DNA of 64,000 nucleotides, taken from Chloroflexota bacterium. GTDB lineage: Bacteria; Chloroflexota; Dehalococcoidia; Tepidiformales; Tepidiformaceae. The translations under genes were made by a program, and so were the position numbers. Below, in pieces: positions 27,601 through 35,416 of the stretch; within the stretch, counting starts at the first letter, position 1, and every line of letters begins with the position of its first letter. The stretch spans positions 1 to 64,000 of the forward strand of contig JAPPAK010000008.1 of NCBI GenBank assembly GCA_026705605.1, given 5' to 3'. Below the pieces are notes generated by a model. It made no database searches, had not been told where the DNA came from, and was given only the letters and a program-made list of their open reading frames with translations.

Positions 27601-30600
27601 CCTCGACTTCGAGACGAAGTCGAGCTACCGGGTCACGGTCGACGTCCACGACGGCAAGGACGGACTCGGCAACCCCTCGGCCGCGATCGACGACTCGATC
27701 GATGTGACGATCACGGTCGGGAACGTGGACGAGCCGGGCAGTGTCACGCTCACCACGCTCACGGCCACCATCCAGGCCCGCGTCGAGGTGACGGCGGTGC
27801 TCGAGGACGACGACGGCCCCAGCTCCGTCAGCTGGACTTGGCACCGCTCGCCCAACGGCCGCACGGACTGGGTCAACCTGGTGGGGGAGACCAGCGCCAG
27901 GTACACGCCGACGCTGGTCGATGCGGGCAACTACATCCGCGCGACGGCCTCCTACACGGACGGCCACGGCCAGAACAAGACCGCCTCGGAGGTCTCGTCG
28001 CGCGTGGGCGACCCGCCGCCGGTCAACTCGGCGCCCGCCTTCCCGGCCACGGAGGACGGCACGCGCGACGTGCCCGAGAACGCCCGGGGCGGCGATGCCA
28101 TCGGCGACCCTGTGGCGGCCAACGATGTGAACGCCGGCGACTCAGCCGTCAACGATCCCCTCGCCTACTCGCTCACCGGAACGGACGCCGCTTCGTTCAC
28201 CATCGACGCGGGCACCGGGCAGATCAGGCTGGCGCAGGGCGTGTCGCTGGACTTCGAGGGCAAGCGGACGTACCGCGTCACCGTGCAGGTCACCGACGGC
28301 AGGGACCAGAACGGCGACGACGACTCGGACGCCATCGACGCCAGCCGAACCGTGACGATCTCGGTGACCAACATCAACGAGGCGCCGGTGGTCAGCGGCA
28401 ACACCTCGCCGTCCATCGCCGAGAACAGCAGTGCCGCTATTGCGACCTACACGGCCGCCGATCCGGAGCGCGACACGCTCGAGTGGTCGGTCAACAGCAA
28501 CGACTTCTGGATCTCCAGCCGCGGGCAGCTGTACTTCGCCTCGCCGCCGGACTACGAGGACGGCAACACGAGCTTCTCGATCAGAGTGACCGCGGCAGAC
28601 CCTGGCGGCCTCACGGGAAGCCTCGACGTGACCGTCGCGGTGACGGATGTTGAGGAGGCGGGCGTGCTCACCCTTTCGCCGCCGCGCGGCTGGGACGGGA
28701 CGCGGTTCGAGGCTGAGCTGGACGACGACGACGGCAGCCCGAGCGGCTTCAGCTGGAAGTGGGAGCGGTCCAGCAACCGCTCGAGCTGGGATGAGATCGC
28801 GGGCGCCACGGCGAGCTCCTACACCGCGGGCGCCGACGACGTCGGCAGCTACCTGCGGGTGACGGTGGAGTACTCCGACCGTCGGGGCGGCAACAAGTCC
28901 GCTTCGGCGGTGCTGGGTGTGCGGATCGGCGAGACCTCGCCCTCGTCGAACACCGCCCCCGCCTTCGACGAGGCCGAGGTGCCTCGCTCGGTCGGTCAGG
29001 GCGCGACGGCGGGGCGGGCCGTGGGCCCACCCGTGAAGGCGACCGACCCCGACTCCGACGACATCCTCACCTACACGCTGAGCGGACCCGACGCCGGCAA
29101 GTTCGAGATCGACCCGGAGACCGGCCAGATCCGGACCAAGGCCGTGCTCGACCCGGATGTGCAGGAGACCCACAACGTCACCGTGGATGTGCACGATGGG
29201 TTCAATCCCGCCTACAACCCGTCCGACTCAACCGACGACTCCGTTGACGTGATCATCACCGTCGCCAGGTCCAGCAGAGGCACGTTCGGTGGCGGTGGCG
29301 GTGGCTTCGGCGGCGGCGGAGGCGGCGGCGGTGGCGGGACAGGCCCGACCCCGAGCACTGTCGACTTCGAGTGGACTGTGAAGCACGACATCGAGGAGCT
29401 CGCCGGCGGTCACGATTCCCCCACCGGGATGTGGTCCGATGGCGCCACGCTCTGGCTCCTCGAGAACGGCGCCGGCGCCGACGACGCCGTCTACGCCTAC
29501 GACCTCGCCACCGGCCAGCGCGTCGAGAACCGCGAGTTCGAGCTCGACGAGCGCAATCGCGCGCCTCGCGGGGTGTGGTCCGACGGCACGACCATCTGGG
29601 TCTCCGACAGCGGCCGGGACAAGCTCTTCGCCTACGACCTCGCAACCGGCGAGCGCCTCCCCGAGCGCGACATCGACCTGGCCGAGGGCAACCGCGACGT
29701 GCGCGGCATCTGGTCCGACGGGACGACGATGTGGGTGCTCAACCGCAACCCATCCCTCTTCGCCTACGACCTCGCGAGCGGCGACTTCCTCGCCAGGTAC
29801 ACCCTCGATTCACGCAACGGCGATCCTCGCGGCCTTTGGTCCGACGGCGTCTCGTTCTGGGTCTCTGACCCCGGCGCAAGCCCGCGCCGCCTCTTCGCCT
29901 ACCGCGTGCCCACCCTGCCCAGGGAGGGCGAGGCCACGCCCGAGGAGCCCCCGGCTCTCGAGCGCTTCCCCGACGAGGACTTCGCCGAGCTGAGCGACGC
30001 GAGCAACAACAGCCCGCGCGGCGTCTGGTCCGACGGCGACATCTTCTACGTCGCCGACCAGAGCGATGGCAGGGTCTACACCTACAACATGCCCGACGCG
30101 ATCGACGCCCGCCTCGCTTCGCTCAGGCTCACGGGCATCGTCATCGGCGTGTTCGACCCGGACCGCACCGACTACCGGGGCGTCATCGCCGAGGGCGTGA
30201 CGGAGACGACGGTCGAGGCGAGGGCGGTGCAGCGCCGCACGGAGGTCGAGGTCAAGCCCGACGACGCCGACGGCAATGGCGCGAACGGCCACCAGGTCGC
30301 CCTGGACGGCCTCGCCGCCATCACCGTCGAGGTCACTTCGGCGGACGGCAGCCGCACGAAGGTCTACTCCGTGGCGTTCGGGGCTGGGTCTGTGGAACTT
30401 GAGCTGGGCCCCGCCTGGACGTCGTTCGAGTGGCCCGGCGCAGATGGGGTGGCGATTGCCGAGGCCGGCGTTCCAGGGGAAGTCGTTGCCATCTACGCCT
30501 GGGACGAGACCGCGCGCCGGTGGCTCGGGTACTTCCCCGGCCTGGAGGACGTGCCCGGCCTCAACACCTTGACCGCCTTCTCCTCCGGCGCGACGTACTG

Positions 30601-30643
30601 GGTCGTGGCCGCGGAGGACGTTACCTGGACGGCGGGGGATTGA
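21659..30643 (+). CDS. Giant secreted cadherin-repeat/Ig-like/WSDG-propeller surface protein, 2994 aa
   Basis: A secreted adhesin-like protein. Start GTG 21659, or GTG 21695, precedes a signal segment LIAPVSVLLVLLGLLLTG near residues 41-58. An FnIII-like domain (about 65-160) and a beta-sandwich carbohydrate-binding-like domain (about 180-340) follow. About 14 cadherin-like units then run to residue 2535, each opening with N(E/A)xPxF and carrying a (L/P)(D/N)FE motif and DxD-type calcium ligands. Six Ig-like units with 'W.W..S' and 'YLRATxSYTD' sit between some of them. A Gly-rich hinge (about 2541-2560) leads to a propeller of five WSDG repeats, a cadherin-like beta-sandwich and a C-terminal domain. 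No LPXTG or sorting motif is visible. Codon-level similarity between units 11 and 12 points to internal duplication. The ligand is unknown. Confidence 0.85.
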   Translation: MLGLLSPGPRRAVGPWTKRRAPWAHFPFLERRRVCRLIAPVSVLLVLLGLLLTGTDGAGADATCSVPPVNLNSALSEDGSAVVLTWEASPDCTPDEYAVYRRDMDVQGARMTKIDSVDGSVLTYTDSTVTAGQDYRYRIRSNDQGSRSGRTDITIPEATVSEPEPEPTPEPASEQANEPRVEPRADVTLISNFAASGTSVHQNAAGFAQRFTTGSSPAGYKLSTVEVRFNTGNEFNLSVCTVETDNTPTDDCWNFTSPSSFSNDSTVSFTAPGTIDALDPGTSYSVVLEPKTTGQTINVPVTSENTEDSGGADGWTIADGSHVLSGGSWQSQSNVMRIKVKGARLNTEPEFDDSIITTRNVNENVTGGTAIGGPISASDDDGDTLDYHLNSATLRETFTVDSATGQIRVKSGVTLNHEVASSYMLPIRVRDGFDADRDPDTVYDDTITVTVNVVDLDEPATVSFTPSSGPYEAGDQITATVADEDDSFSVDTYQWSRGATQTGSFADIDGATSATYTMAEADLNNFLRVTVQYDDTHGNDKTISATTGTKVVLGNAEPEFSAASTTRNVDENTASNMNVGAPVSTTDNDGDTLEYRLTGTDAGSFSIESGSGQIKTSASLNFESKSSYSVVVEVRDKKDSTGASDTAWDDTIAVTININNLDEPGTVTISGIESGGEELTASLSDIDGTPTSVSWQWALAASASGPFAPISGATANKYTSVAVDVNRYLRATASYTDPQGSGKTASAVTGQISASNAEPEFDETSPATREVPENSGGGVNVGDPVEATDDDNDTLTYSLSGTDASSFTIDAGTGQIKTKNGITYNFESRFFYSVTVHVRDSKDAAGNPNTSNDDDITVNISLTNVNEQPTITTTQTMASVAENTPATTDIITFQASDPDASTTYSWSVETADDGDKFDISSGGVLTFKTSPNFEMPTDNGTDNVYDVTVKVTDNGSPAMSDTHQFAVHVTNVNEAPEITSTGNSHTDPTFHEIEYDADAQGLPVSLVVATYTASDVDADDTGANWSWRLSGNDAADFTITRNAAGEGVLSFKQRPDFEDPADADTLNDYDLTVIVRDDGNLEDTLGVEVMVEDVNERPRIVGDTLVDLDEIEFDLTDAEVAAERLLEVLDYDATDEENDTIAWSIHADPPDSASVGHMEIDVTTGLLSFKSGSRPNFEAPADGNSDNTYAIRIRATDDDPDAPRFREVGVLVRIQNKNETPEIPGGVADESFAEIEWDDDSPNLEVMTYIPRDEETSSLTDLSWSLAGTDAADFQITEDSTSGHGTLSFRNGPNFEDPTDRVNATESHAADDNQYEVIVRIGDGVSTRDYPLTVTVTNVDERPQFTAVSTGRHADEIEYDSGITVSDLSTIPATVPNQAYWYRVEARDEEGQDIIWTITGPDAADFVIAEDSDFVPTADADESAIARWNIVPDFEDPMGSSTDVGANGYVFTVNASDGTNISTHEVFVRIFDVNERPEFTGTVETAIALDEHDATLDASFQEPPYAFPAIATYTGRDEEGGVTWSLTGTDAGDFEIDSGGNVIFKETPSFEDPKDSGGDNVYNFTVVVTDILSKTNRRTAEQPVTVTVRDIEETGVIQVSNLDPVVGDRITFTLSDPDGGIDTGQTSLSWTLRAQESGVWQPISLGATSSKTLMYTVDEDDTGKPLRAEVSYFDRRNADRDFANRKMVTSGETAPVEADPLPNVKPRFRSGSNQAMEEGEAGRFLPDRITATDRDGDNLTFGIQDGQDSALFEINASTGQVRTVGALDFETVGGQGLLFFTVTLHDGKGLDGSNMVINDDSIDATTVVSVRVLDVEEEGVVTLSVPEPGVGVTVQATHTDGDGSVSGRSWRWWRSRDGRTGWTPIPNTTSNATSTSYTTVLADAGFYLRAAVSYTDRRGGGKSAEGITALRVFGENQQPTFPATEDGARSVPENSSPGTSIGAPVAAEDPENDRLTYSLSGTDAASFTIVGGSGQLRVKDPLDFETKSSYRVTVDVHDGKDGLGNPSAAIDDSIDVTITVGNVDEPGSVTLTTLTATIQARVEVTAVLEDDDGPSSVSWTWHRSPNGRTDWVNLVGETSARYTPTLVDAGNYIRATASYTDGHGQNKTASEVSSRVGDPPPVNSAPAFPATEDGTRDVPENARGGDAIGDPVAANDVNAGDSAVNDPLAYSLTGTDAASFTIDAGTGQIRLAQGVSLDFEGKRTYRVTVQVTDGRDQNGDDDSDAIDASRTVTISVTNINEAPVVSGNTSPSIAENSSAAIATYTAADPERDTLEWSVNSNDFWISSRGQLYFASPPDYEDGNTSFSIRVTAADPGGLTGSLDVTVAVTDVEEAGVLTLSPPRGWDGTRFEAELDDDDGSPSGFSWKWERSSNRSSWDEIAGATASSYTAGADDVGSYLRVTVEYSDRRGGNKSASAVLGVRIGETSPSSNTAPAFDEAEVPRSVGQGATAGRAVGPPVKATDPDSDDILTYTLSGPDAGKFEIDPETGQIRTKAVLDPDVQETHNVTVDVHDGFNPAYNPSDSTDDSVDVIITVARSSRGTFGGGGGGFGGGGGGGGGGTGPTPSTVDFEWTVKHDIEELAGGHDSPTGMWSDGATLWLLENGAGADDAVYAYDLATGQRVENREFELDERNRAPRGVWSDGTTIWVSDSGRDKLFAYDLATGERLPERDIDLAEGNRDVRGIWSDGTTMWVLNRNPSLFAYDLASGDFLARYTLDSRNGDPRGLWSDGVSFWVSDPGASPRRLFAYRVPTLPREGEATPEEPPALERFPDEDFAELSDASNNSPRGVWSDGDIFYVADQSDGRVYTYNMPDAIDARLASLRLTGIVIGVFDPDRTDYRGVIAEGVTETTVEARAVQRRTEVEVKPDDADGNGANGHQVALDGLAAITVEVTSADGSRTKVYSVAFGAGSVELELGPAWTSFEWPGADGVAIAEAGVPGEVVAIYAWDETARRWLGYFPGLEDVPGLNTLTAFSSGATYWVVAAEDVTWTAGD
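22693..29270 (+). repeat. Array of about 14 cadherin-like units with 6 interleaved Ig-like units
   Basis: By reading the protein I count 14 units that open with an asparagine-rich linker (NTEPEF, NAEPEF, NEAPEI, NERPEF, NSAPAF and variants), hold a GTDAASFTIDAGTGQI-type strand and end in a 'V.V.N(V/I)(D/N)E' strand. Ig-like units follow units 1, 2, 9, 10, 11 and 13. The middle units (4-9) lack Ig partners and are more diverged. Each unit is about 100-130 residues. Confidence 0.8.
29425..30070 (+). repeat. Five WSDG propeller-type repeats
   Basis: Five copies of a G(V/I/M/L)WSDGxxxWVxD motif occur at about 29428, 29572, 29707, 29830 and 30018, each followed by a 'LFAYDL.TG' strand in the first four. 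The pattern is that of NHL-like or Kelch-like beta-propeller blades at the C-terminal end of the surface protein. Confidence 0.75.
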
Positions 30644-30668
30644 AGCCAGCCCTCGGCGAGAAGCGCGG

Positions 30669-30696
30669 TTGACGAATAGAACGTACGTTCTATAAG
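30669..30696 (+). promoter_or_regulatory. SOS promoter with a perfect LexA-type palindrome
   Basis: TTGACG (30669-30674) and TATAAG (30691-30696) are spaced by 16 bases and form a good sigma-70 promoter. Between and over them lies ATAGAACGTACGTTCTAT (30676-30693), a perfect 18-bp palindrome with the GAAC-N4-GTTC core of Gram-positive-type LexA boxes. LexA bound here would block both promoter elements. The downstream genes are imuB and dnaE2, classic SOS targets. Confidence 0.9.
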
Positions 30697-30742
30697 GTGC
30701 CTCGACAGCCACCGCTGCCGACGACGCCACCGGGAGGACGCC

Positions 30743-32185
30743 GTGCGGATCGCCTGCGTGCTCATCACGCACCTCAGGGCCAGGGTCGAGCTGCGACGGC
30801 AGCCCCACCTGCGGGCGCGGCCCGCCGTGATCGCCGACCGCTCCGCGGGCAGGCCACGGGTGGTGGACGCCTTCCCGGCCGCGACGGGAATGCTCGCGGG
30901 CATGACGCTGGACGAGGCGCTCTCGCGGTATCCCGATGCGATCGTGCTGGAGGCGGACGAGCCCGCCTACCGTCGGGTGTTCCGGCAGACGCTCACGGCC
31001 CTGCAGGGGGTCAGCGACCGGGTGGAGGGAGCGGAGCTGGGCACGGTCTACGTGGGCCTCGACGGACTTGAGTCCCTGCACGGCGGCGAGGCGGCGCTCG
31101 TGCGCGCCCTGCGCGAGGCGCTCCCCCGCGACCTGGAGCCCCGGATCGGGGTGGCGGAGGCGAAGTTCCCGGCTTTCGTCGCCGCGCGCACGGGCAGGGG
31201 ACCGGAGGCGGTCACGGTTCCCGCCGATCCCGCCCCCTTCCTCGCGCCCCACCCGATTAACCTGCTGCCCATCTCCCGAGACGCGCTCGGCGGACTGCTC
31301 CGCTTCGGGCTGCACACCATGGGCGCCGTCGCCGCCATGCGGCCGGAACTGCTCATCGACCAGTTCGGGAACGAGGGACGGCGCGCCTGGGAGCTCAGCC
31401 AGGGCATCGACGACCGCCCCCTGCTGCCCATCGAGAGCGAGGAGGCGGTCGTGGAGCGCATCCCCCTGCCCTTCGCCTCCGCCTCGCTGGAGTTGGCGCT
31501 CACCGGGGTCGACACGCTCCTCAGGCGCGCCTTCGCGCGGCCCGCGGCGCGGGGGCGCCGCGCCGGCCGGGCCGAGCTGACCTGTCTCCTGCACGAGGCG
31601 CCCCCCTGGGAGCGGGCGTTCCACTTCCGGCAGGGCGTGGGAAGCCGGGAGGAGGCCTCCCCCGTCATCCGCCGGCGGCTGGAGCACGACCACCCCGAGG
31701 CCCCCGTCGAGGAGCTCGTGCTGGAGCTCGGCGACCTTGGCGAGGGGGTGGGCGAGCAGTTGGGTCTCTTCCCCGACGTGCGTGCGGGGCGCGAGCGCCG
31801 CCTGGAGGAGGCCGAGCGACAGCTCCGGGCCCGTCTCGGTGGTCCCGCGCTGTACCGGATGACCTCCGTCGCACCCTGGCACCCCGCCCCCGAGATGCGC
31901 GTCTTGCAGGCGCCCATCGACCCCGCCGCGCGCGACGCCATGCGTCCGCTCGCGCCGCCTGCCCCCGTGGCGGTGGAGGAGGGGCCGGAGGGGCAACCCC
32001 TGGCCGTACGCCTGGAACGGGGCTGGCGGCCGGTCGCGCGCATCGAGGATCACTGGAGCTTCGACCTCTGGTGGCTGCCCGCGCCCCTGAGCCGTGACTA
32101 CTACCGCGTCCGTGGCGAGGACGGGCGGCGGGTCACCCTCTTCCGCGACCGGCGTGAGGCGCGCTGGTACCGGCAGGCCTGCTAG
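30743..32185 (+). CDS. imuB: ImuB, Y-family polymerase-like mutasome subunit
   Basis: A 480-aa Y-family-like protein. ImuB is an inactive polymerase relative that bridges DnaE2 and the sliding clamp during SOS mutagenesis. The usual catalytic acids are not seen: the N-terminal strand reads ACVLITHLRARVE and the 'SxDE' region reads YVGLDGLESLHGG. A clamp-binding motif QLGLFPD lies near residue 339, as expected for ImuB. 'LLPISRDALGGLLRFGLHTMGAVAAMRPELLIDQFG' is the helix-hairpin-helix. It is placed under the LexA box and followed 12 bases later by dnaE2. No imuA gene is present. Confidence 0.88.
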   Translation: MRIACVLITHLRARVELRRQPHLRARPAVIADRSAGRPRVVDAFPAATGMLAGMTLDEALSRYPDAIVLEADEPAYRRVFRQTLTALQGVSDRVEGAELGTVYVGLDGLESLHGGEAALVRALREALPRDLEPRIGVAEAKFPAFVAARTGRGPEAVTVPADPAPFLAPHPINLLPISRDALGGLLRFGLHTMGAVAAMRPELLIDQFGNEGRRAWELSQGIDDRPLLPIESEEAVVERIPLPFASASLELALTGVDTLLRRAFARPAARGRRAGRAELTCLLHEAPPWERAFHFRQGVGSREEASPVIRRRLEHDHPEAPVEELVLELGDLGEGVGEQLGLFPDVRAGRERRLEEAERQLRARLGGPALYRMTSVAPWHPAPEMRVLQAPIDPAARDAMRPLAPPAPVAVEEGPEGQPLAVRLERGWRPVARIEDHWSFDLWWLPAPLSRDYYRVRGEDGRRVTLFRDRREARWYRQAC

Positions 32186-32197
32186 CGAGAGCGCTCC

Positions 32198-35100
32198 ATG
32201 TCCGCCGGCTACGTCGAGCTGCACGCGCGGAGCTTCTACTCCTTCGGGGAGGGAGCCTCGCACGGCCACGAGCTGCTGGCGCGCGTGAAGGCGCACGGCA
32301 GCCCGGCCCTCGCCCTCACCGATACGAACCTCTGCGGCGCGCTGGAGTTCGCGCGTCTGGCCAATAGCCTCGGCGTCCAGCCCGTCACCGGCGGGGAGCT
32401 GATGCTGGCGGACGGCTCCAGCCTGGTGCTGCTGGCGAAGACGCGCGAGGGCTACGCCAACCTCTCGCAGCTGTTCACCCTCGCCAACGCGACCGACCGG
32501 CGCGAACCGCGGCTCGACCCCGCCCGCCTGCCCGAGCACGCCGAGGGCCTGCTCCTGCTGACCGGCGGACGCGACGGGCGTCTCGCGCGGCTGGCCCTGG
32601 AGGGCCGGCGGCGCGAGGCGGGGGAGCTGCTTGACCGCTACCGCGAGTGGTACGGCCCCGACTCCGTGTACGTGGAGCTTCAGCAGAACCTGCTCCAGGG
32701 CGATACTACCCGCAACCGCGAGCTGGCGGAGCTCGCGCGGGAGGCGGGCGCTCCGCTGGTAGCCACGAACGACGTGCGCTACCACGACCCCGCGCGCTAC
32801 CGGCTGCAGCACGCGCTGACGGCCGCCCGCCGCAACGTCACCATCGACCGGGCGCTGCCCTTCATCCGGCCCAACGACCACTTCTCCCTGAAGCCACCGG
32901 ACGAGATGGCGCGCCTCTTCCGTGACTACCCCGAGGCCGTCGCCAACACCCTGCGCATCGCAGAACAGTGCCGCTTCAACCTCAGCACCGACCTGGGCTA
33001 CCGCCTGCCTGAGCCCCCGGTGCCCGCGGGCCACACGCCCGAGAGCTACCTGCGGCGGCTCTGCGAAGAGGCCGCTCGGCGGCGCTACGGCGCGCTCACG
33101 GAAGAGGTGCGTGAGCGCCTCGACGAGGAGTTCGGGCTCATCCACCGCCACCGTCTGGCGGGCTTCCTCCTGCTCTACCGGGAGATCGTCCGCCTCGCCC
33201 GCCGGATCATGGAGGAGCGGGGACTCGCCGATCCCGACACGTCCATTGAGGAGCGCCCGCCGGGACGGGGGCGGGGCTCCTCGGTGGCGCTGCTGGTCGG
33301 CTACCTGATCGGTATCAGCCACGTCGACCCGCTGCGCTGGAACCTCACCCTCGAGCGCTTCATGCCCGAGGACATGCAGACCCTCCCCGACATCGATCTC
33401 GACTTCCCCCGCGCCCTCCGCGATGAGCTGATCGTGCGGGTGCACCAGCACTTCGGTGCGGAGTACGCCGTCCTCGCGGGAGCCATCGCGACCTACTCGC
33501 TCAAGGGCGTTGTCCAGGACCTGGGCAAGGCCCTCGGCCTGCCGCGGGAGGACCTGCGGCTGCTCTCGAAGCAGCTCAGGTCGCGCGGGGGCGAAGGGCT
33601 GCGGGAGGCGATGCTGGAGGCGCCCGCCTTCCGCGAGCGGGTCGACGCCCCCGGCTGGCGCGAGCTGACGGAGCTGGCGCCCCAGCTGCTGCACGCGCCC
33701 CGGGGGCTGGGCCAGCACGTCGGCGGCCTGGTGCTGAGCGATGGGCCCATTCCGGGGATGGTCCCCACCCGCGAGGGGGCGATCGCGGGCCGCTTCATCA
33801 TGGATTGGAACAAGGACAGCGTGGCCGACGCCGGCTTCGCCAAGATCGACCTCCTCTCCCTGCCCGTCCTCGACCAGATCGAGGAGGCGCTCGACCTGAT
33901 CGAGGAGCGCGAGGGAACGCGGCCCGACCTGAGTCGCATCGCCCCCGATGACCCGAACGTGTACGACCTCATCAACGAGGGACGGGGGAAGGGCGTCTTC
34001 CTCCTCCAGTCGCCCGCCCAGCTCAAGATCGCCCAGCGCCTCCGCTCCCGGAACCTGCTCGATCTGGCCTACCAGGTGGCGCTCATCCGGCCGGGGGTGG
34101 GGGTGCAGGGCAGCGCCGTCTCGAAGTTCATCGACCGCTACCGGCACGGGGTGGAGTGGACGTACGACCACCCGCTGGAGGAGCGCGCCCTGGAGCGGGG
34201 CTGCGGCGTCATCGTCTGGCAGGAGCAGGTGGTGCAACTCGTGATGGACGTGGCGGGGATGACCGCCGCCGAGGCGGACGAACTGCGGCGCGCCTTCGCC
34301 CGCCCGCAGAGCGAGCACCTGATCGAGATGCAGTGGGAGCGCTTCCTGAAAGGGGCGCGGAGCCGGGGCGTGCCCGAGGAAACAGCGCGCACGATCTTCG
34401 CCAAGATCAACGGCCACTACATGTTCCCCGAGTCCCACTCCCACGCCTTCGCCATCACCGCCTACCAGGCCGCCTGGCTGAAGCGCTACCACCCCCTCGA
34501 GTTCTTCGTCGCGCTCGTCAACAACCAGCCCATGGGTTTCTACCCGCTGGAGACGCTCAAGGAGGACGCCCGCCGCTTCGGCGCGTCCTTCCTCAACCCT
34601 TGCGTGAACACGAGCGAGGCGCGCGCCATCCCCGACAACGGCTGCGTGCGGCTGGGGCTCCAGATGGTCAAGGACGTCGGACAGGCGGCGGCGGAGCTGA
34701 TCGTGGCGGAGCGCGAGCGGCGTGGTCCCTACGCCGGCGCCGGCGACCTCGTGCGCCGCACGGGCCTGAAGCCGCAGGCGGCGCAGTCGCTGGTGGAGGC
34801 GGGGGCGTTCGATGCCGTCGAACCGAGCCGCCGGCTGGCGCTCTGGGACGCGGGCCTCGCCACCCCGCCGTCCCGGAACGGGCAGCGTGCCTTCCCCACG
34901 ACGGGGGCGGCGGGCGTCCCCGCGCTCGTGGACTTCAGCGAATACGAGAGGATGGTGGGCGAGTACCGGACGCTGGGGGTCTACCCCAGCGGCCACCTGA
35001 TGGAGTTCGTGCGGCCCTCACTGCCCCCCGGCGTGACTCCCTGCGCCGACGTCGAGGGCCTGCCCGACGGAACGGCGCTGCGAGTGGCAGGGTGGCCCAT

Positions 35101-35344
35101 CGCGAGGCAGCACCCGCGCGGACAGGAGGGGACGGTCTTCGTCACCATCGAGGACGAGAGCGGGGAGGTGCAGGTCATCCTCTGGCCCCGTGTCCACGCG
35201 CGCCACCGCAAGGTGCTCCGGAGCGAGGTGCTCCTGATCCGGGGACAGGTTTCGTGCCGGGACGGGACCACGACCATCGTCGTTGCGCACGTGGAGCCGG
35301 TGGGCACGGGCGTCCCGATGCCGGATGCGCACGACTGGCACTGA
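32198..35344 (+). CDS. dnaE2: Error-prone DNA polymerase III alpha subunit DnaE2
   Basis: A 1048-aa C-family polymerase used for translesion synthesis after DNA damage. The N-terminal PHP domain begins YVELHARSFYSFGEGASH. The polymerase palm has PDIDLDF (acids D398, D400, D402), then the helix-hairpin-helix and a C-terminal OB fold ('VTIEDESGEVQVILWPRV'). The clamp-binding QxxLF tail of replicative DnaE is absent and the length is that of DnaE2. ATG 32198 lies just after imuB, so both share the SOS promoter. Confidence 0.93.
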   Translation: MSAGYVELHARSFYSFGEGASHGHELLARVKAHGSPALALTDTNLCGALEFARLANSLGVQPVTGGELMLADGSSLVLLAKTREGYANLSQLFTLANATDRREPRLDPARLPEHAEGLLLLTGGRDGRLARLALEGRRREAGELLDRYREWYGPDSVYVELQQNLLQGDTTRNRELAELAREAGAPLVATNDVRYHDPARYRLQHALTAARRNVTIDRALPFIRPNDHFSLKPPDEMARLFRDYPEAVANTLRIAEQCRFNLSTDLGYRLPEPPVPAGHTPESYLRRLCEEAARRRYGALTEEVRERLDEEFGLIHRHRLAGFLLLYREIVRLARRIMEERGLADPDTSIEERPPGRGRGSSVALLVGYLIGISHVDPLRWNLTLERFMPEDMQTLPDIDLDFPRALRDELIVRVHQHFGAEYAVLAGAIATYSLKGVVQDLGKALGLPREDLRLLSKQLRSRGGEGLREAMLEAPAFRERVDAPGWRELTELAPQLLHAPRGLGQHVGGLVLSDGPIPGMVPTREGAIAGRFIMDWNKDSVADAGFAKIDLLSLPVLDQIEEALDLIEEREGTRPDLSRIAPDDPNVYDLINEGRGKGVFLLQSPAQLKIAQRLRSRNLLDLAYQVALIRPGVGVQGSAVSKFIDRYRHGVEWTYDHPLEERALERGCGVIVWQEQVVQLVMDVAGMTAAEADELRRAFARPQSEHLIEMQWERFLKGARSRGVPEETARTIFAKINGHYMFPESHSHAFAITAYQAAWLKRYHPLEFFVALVNNQPMGFYPLETLKEDARRFGASFLNPCVNTSEARAIPDNGCVRLGLQMVKDVGQAAAELIVAERERRGPYAGAGDLVRRTGLKPQAAQSLVEAGAFDAVEPSRRLALWDAGLATPPSRNGQRAFPTTGAAGVPALVDFSEYERMVGEYRTLGVYPSGHLMEFVRPSLPPGVTPCADVEGLPDGTALRVAGWPIARQHPRGQEGTVFVTIEDESGEVQVILWPRVHARHRKVLRSEVLLIRGQVSCRDGTTTIVVAHVEPVGTGVPMPDAHDWH

Positions 35345-35416
35345 GGTCCCACGGCAGTTCCTGCTGGTCGGCGCCGCAGCATATTCGCAACCACCGATGC
35401 CGTAGGATGCCCCGCC

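Noticed and set aside
21659-30643. Repeats as evidence of a CRISPR or DNA-level satellite
   Set aside because: The repetition is at protein level (cadherin and Ig-like units about 100-130 residues long) with diverged DNA, not short identical direct repeats.
29810-34996. 1728-aa minus-strand frame opposite imuB and dnaE2
   Set aside because: Antisense shadow. The plus-strand products have clear polymerase motifs, while this frame shows no domain and only low-complexity Gly/Arg/Val/Leu sequence.
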